15,519 nucleotides of DNA from Gammaproteobacteria bacterium (lineage in GTDB: Bacteria > Pseudomonadota > Gammaproteobacteria > Cardiobacteriales > Wohlfahrtiimonadaceae), in the NCBI GenBank assembly GCA_003864535.1, contig BHEQ01000016.1, positions 1-15,519 on the forward strand. The letters are read 5' to 3'. Within the stretch, counting starts at the first letter, position 1. Each line of letters opens with the position of its first letter. Positions 13,213-15,519 of this stretch are shown here, piece after piece. Below the pieces are notes generated by a model. That model did not search any database. It saw nothing but the letters and a program-made list of their open reading frames with translations, and was not told where the DNA came from. Made by a program: the position numbers and the translations under genes.

Positions 13213-14862
13213 TTATTGAATTCCATAAAAAGCAATAGGTACGATAGATTGGTAGGGTTTGCCAATATTAATAAAATTAGCGCGTCTAACAGATATCTCA
13301 TCAATAACAATCAGATTAATCGGTAAGCTCCCCCAATTAGTTGCATATTGACCTAAAGTCTTCCCTGCATTTTCTGAGATTAAAATAACTAAAACCTGAG
13401 TTAGATCAGCAGGTAATGAATTTTCTAGCCCATTAATTAAATGTATTCCTGTTGCAGCATATTCTGTTATCGCACAGGTGAATGCTGCTGCAATATTTTG
13501 ACCTAACGCCCTAATATCTGTTTTGTTTGTAGCATCCGTGCTTGGCAATAATTGCAAGCATCCACCGTGCGCATGCCATGCACGATGGGTAAATTGCAAG
13601 ATTGTTTGTTTAAGCGTTATGTTATCTGCTGATTCGGAGATGCTTGCAAGAATTGGAAGATTGCGTAAAGGCAATATATTTGGATTAGGTAAATATAAGC
13701 TGGAACCAGAAACCTCCGTACTATGCAAAGTTAGTCCATAAACAGTTGCACGTCCTTTATTTTCAGGAACAAATTGATGAATATCTAGGTTTAAAATAGG
13801 ATCATCAACAATCGCACACGCTAAATCAATGCCAAAATCGCCAAAATAAGTTGTGGATGGCAACATTGTGGATGATAAAACGCTATTTTGTAAATCATTT
13901 TGCACATTTGTATTTGTCTTTGTATTTGTCTTTGCATCAGCAAATTGATATACCAATTCACCGACTCCACCTGAAAAAGTGATTTTTGCAGCAGGTTTTT
14001 GATCTAAATTTATGCAATCTAAATTAAAAACTTGTTGAGCAACATCCTTCCATGCAGATGTTTTAAAAAATTGCGTATCACCTAAAGCAATCGCACGTAA
14101 CGCCTTAATATATTGATCAATAATACGTTTGCACTCAGCTTTATCTAAAGTATCACCTTCTTTTTTATGAATATTTAAATGCTGTAATAACTGCTGCGCT
14201 TCGGGCGTTAACGCAATTATTTTATAAGTCCCTGCACTAAACTTAAAATGCCGTGCACCAATAAAATAACAGCCAGTTGCCGATACTTGCCCATTTAGAC
14301 CAAGTGCAGGATTTGTTGTGCCGCCACCAATATCTAAATTTAAGATCAATTGATGAGCATGAAAGCGGCTAAGAGCGGCGCAACTTCCCATAAATGCAAG
14401 CCATGACTCAAGACATGGATCATCCGCTGTGGCAATTAAAACCTCGCCAATTTGCTGATTAATAAGATCAGCTAGAACATGTGCATTATGGCTACGTGCG
14501 GCTAAACCTGTGATCATCACCCCGCCTGCAAAAAAATCTTCAGGAGTAAAGCCACTTTCTTTGAGCCATGTTTGGATCATTTGGCGCACGCAATCTGCAT
14601 CAATTTTATTTTCATTTGGCAGGCTTGGCGTATTAATAAATGGCGTAAAAACAATTTTAGAACGGTAGATAATCTGTGTATCTCCCAAGCGTAAGTGCCC
14701 TTGTACACTTTCTCCTTCTATTTTTGCTTGTGCAATTAACGCACTACTTGTAGTTGAGCCAAAATCCAAACCAAGCAAATATAAATGAGATGCACCTTTT
14801 TCCTGCGCCATTTTGCCATGGTATGCGGTAGCTGAAAAAGGGGCTATGCTTGGAGTTCTCAT
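13213..14862 (-). CDS. Second, divergent EutA-like lyase reactivase
   Basis: This 549-residue protein has the EutA actin/Hsp70-type ATPase layout but is longer and more divergent than the copy at 8652-10100. The phosphate-1 loop is D33-FGSTTSS and phosphate-2 is D177-IGGGTTNPAL. Shared EutA blocks include GGVMITGLAARSHNAH, FSGGVGELVY, LPNPNILPLRNLPILAS and VIDEISVRRANFINIGKP. Extra length comes from about 25 N-terminal residues before the ATPase fold and from insertions in the middle. The ATG at 14862 lies nine bases after the eutH stop, with only a weak ribosome site, so coupling to eutH is likely. An alternative Met at codon 18 is possible. It directly precedes the fused lyase and is probably its dedicated reactivase. 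That pairing is inferred from position. Confidence 0.88.
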   Translation of the reverse strand: MRTPSIAPFSATAYHGKMAQEKGASHLYLLGLDFGSTTSSALIAQAKIEGESVQGHLRLGDTQIIYRSKIVFTPFINTPSLPNENKIDADCVRQMIQTWLKESGFTPEDFFAGGVMITGLAARSHNAHVLADLINQQIGEVLIATADDPCLESWLAFMGSCAALSRFHAHQLILNLDIGGGTTNPALGLNGQVSATGCYFIGARHFKFSAGTYKIIALTPEAQQLLQHLNIHKKEGDTLDKAECKRIIDQYIKALRAIALGDTQFFKTSAWKDVAQQVFNLDCINLDQKPAAKITFSGGVGELVYQFADAKTNTKTNTNVQNDLQNSVLSSTMLPSTTYFGDFGIDLACAIVDDPILNLDIHQFVPENKGRATVYGLTLHSTEVSGSSLYLPNPNILPLRNLPILASISESADNITLKQTILQFTHRAWHAHGGCLQLLPSTDATNKTDIRALGQNIAAAFTCAITEYAATGIHLINGLENSLPADLTQVLVILISENAGKTLGQYATNWGSLPINLIVIDEISVRRANFINIGKPYQSIVPIAFYGIQ

Positions 14863-14871
14863 TTTTAATTA

Positions 14872-15519
14872 TTACTCTAAATATTCTTTCTCACCAATTA
14901 TCCCTGCGGCGCGATCTTCTTTTTCAAGCTTGATTGCAGGAGGAACAGCTAGCCAGTAGGCTAATCCAATAGCGATAATACCTGCACTAATCTTACCAAT
15001 TAAAATCGGTAAGATTAAATTGGGTTGAACATTAGCAGAAAAAGATAAATGGTCGCCTAATAAAAATGCAGCACACACACCAAAGGCGATATTAATCACT
15101 TTATCTTTAGGGCGCATAAATTTAACTAAACGGAACATCGCCAAAATATTAGCTATTGTTGCGAGCATTCCCGCACTACCTGATGCGCTTAAACCAATTT
15201 TTCCGCCTAATGCTTCTAAAGGTTTACCTAAGTATTTTCTTAACAAATAAACCATAGGAAAAGCACCTGCGAGCATAATACCGATATAACCTGCTGTTTC
15301 TAAAGCACGCATTTGGTCTACCTCATCTGCGATGATGGGATCAAAACCCCAACCTATTAGAGATGTTGAAAAAACATGTGTAAAATATTCAACAATAGAA
15401 AAAACAAGTACTAGTTTAATCCCAGCATCCATAATTCTTCCAAAACCAATAAAGCCCTTAATCATTATATTGGGATAGAAACGTAATCCTGCCGCTAGAG
15501 CGATTGCAAAAATAAAAAT
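14872..15519 (-). CDS. eutH: EutH, ethanolamine permease (C-terminal half, starts beyond the right edge)
   Basis: EutH is an inner-membrane protein that takes up ethanolamine. It matters most when little free ethanolamine diffuses in, as at low pH. The frame is open from the right edge to the TAA at 14872-14874, giving 216 residues. EutH is about 408 residues, so roughly the C-terminal half is here. Five or more hydrophobic spans are visible, among them IMLAGAFPMVYLL, IAFGVCAAFLLGDHLSF and ILIGKISAGIIAIGLAYWL. GFDPIIADE, KPLEALGGKIG and GDHLSF are EutH-type blocks. The Met codon at 15465 is internal, because the preceding codons also read as EutH-like membrane sequence. The gene ends nine bases before the second eutA, so it is the upstream member of this operon part. 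Confidence 0.92.
   Translation of the reverse strand: MFIFAIALAAGLRFYPNIMIKGFIGFGRIMDAGIKLVLVFSIVEYFTHVFSTSLIGWGFDPIIADEVDQMRALETAGYIGIMLAGAFPMVYLLRKYLGKPLEALGGKIGLSASGSAGMLATIANILAMFRLVKFMRPKDKVINIAFGVCAAFLLGDHLSFSANVQPNLILPILIGKISAGIIAIGLAYWLAVPPAIKLEKEDRAAGIIGEKEYLE

Overview
The window is one stretch of an ethanolamine-utilisation (eut) bacterial-microcompartment operon. Every recognisable gene is on the minus strand, so transcription runs from right to left. The DNA is AT-rich. The Eut proteins closely resemble those I remember from the Escherichia coli/Salmonella operon, and EutS and EutL are nearly colinear with them. The short dispersed palindromic repeats and the gene order are unlike an enteric bacterium. 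I therefore infer a low-GC gammaproteobacterium, or something close to one, and cannot name the genus.

Layout in transcription order: eutH (right edge, C-terminal half only); a divergent second eutA (eutA2); a second ethanolamine ammonia-lyase made as one EutB-EutC fusion chain; canonical eutA, eutB and eutC; shell genes eutL and eutK; pduS and pduT, borrowed from the propanediol system; then eutS, eutP, eutQ and eutT (left edge, last few codons missing). The enteric order is S-P-Q-T-D-M-N-E-J-G-H-A-B-C-L-K, so this locus looks rotated, with H-A-B-C-L-K ahead of S-P-Q-T and pduST at the joint. eutD, M, N, E, J, G and a regulator are not in the window. Most would be expected beyond the left edge.

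How the parts work together: EutH admits ethanolamine. EutBC lyase splits it to acetaldehyde and ammonia using adenosylcobalamin. EutA reactivates lyase whose cofactor has been damaged. PduS (flavin/Fe-S cobalamin reductase) and EutT (adenosyltransferase) supply the cofactor, and PduT may pass electrons through the shell. EutS, EutK, EutL and PduT build the shell. EutP and EutQ are acetate-kinase-type proteins.

The most unusual part is at about 10.6-14.9 kb: a complete second lyase module, eutA2 plus fused eutBC. The fusion keeps the residues equivalent to E. coli EutB R160, Q162, N193 and E287 but has Ala in place of D362, which binds the substrate amino group. It has a shortened EutC part and carries the compartment-targeting helix at the N-terminus of the whole chain. 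Two families of miniature repeats fill the junctions around this module. One pair lies in direct orientation on either side of the fusion gene. In-frame tandem repeats form the linkers of EutC, EutK and the fusion.
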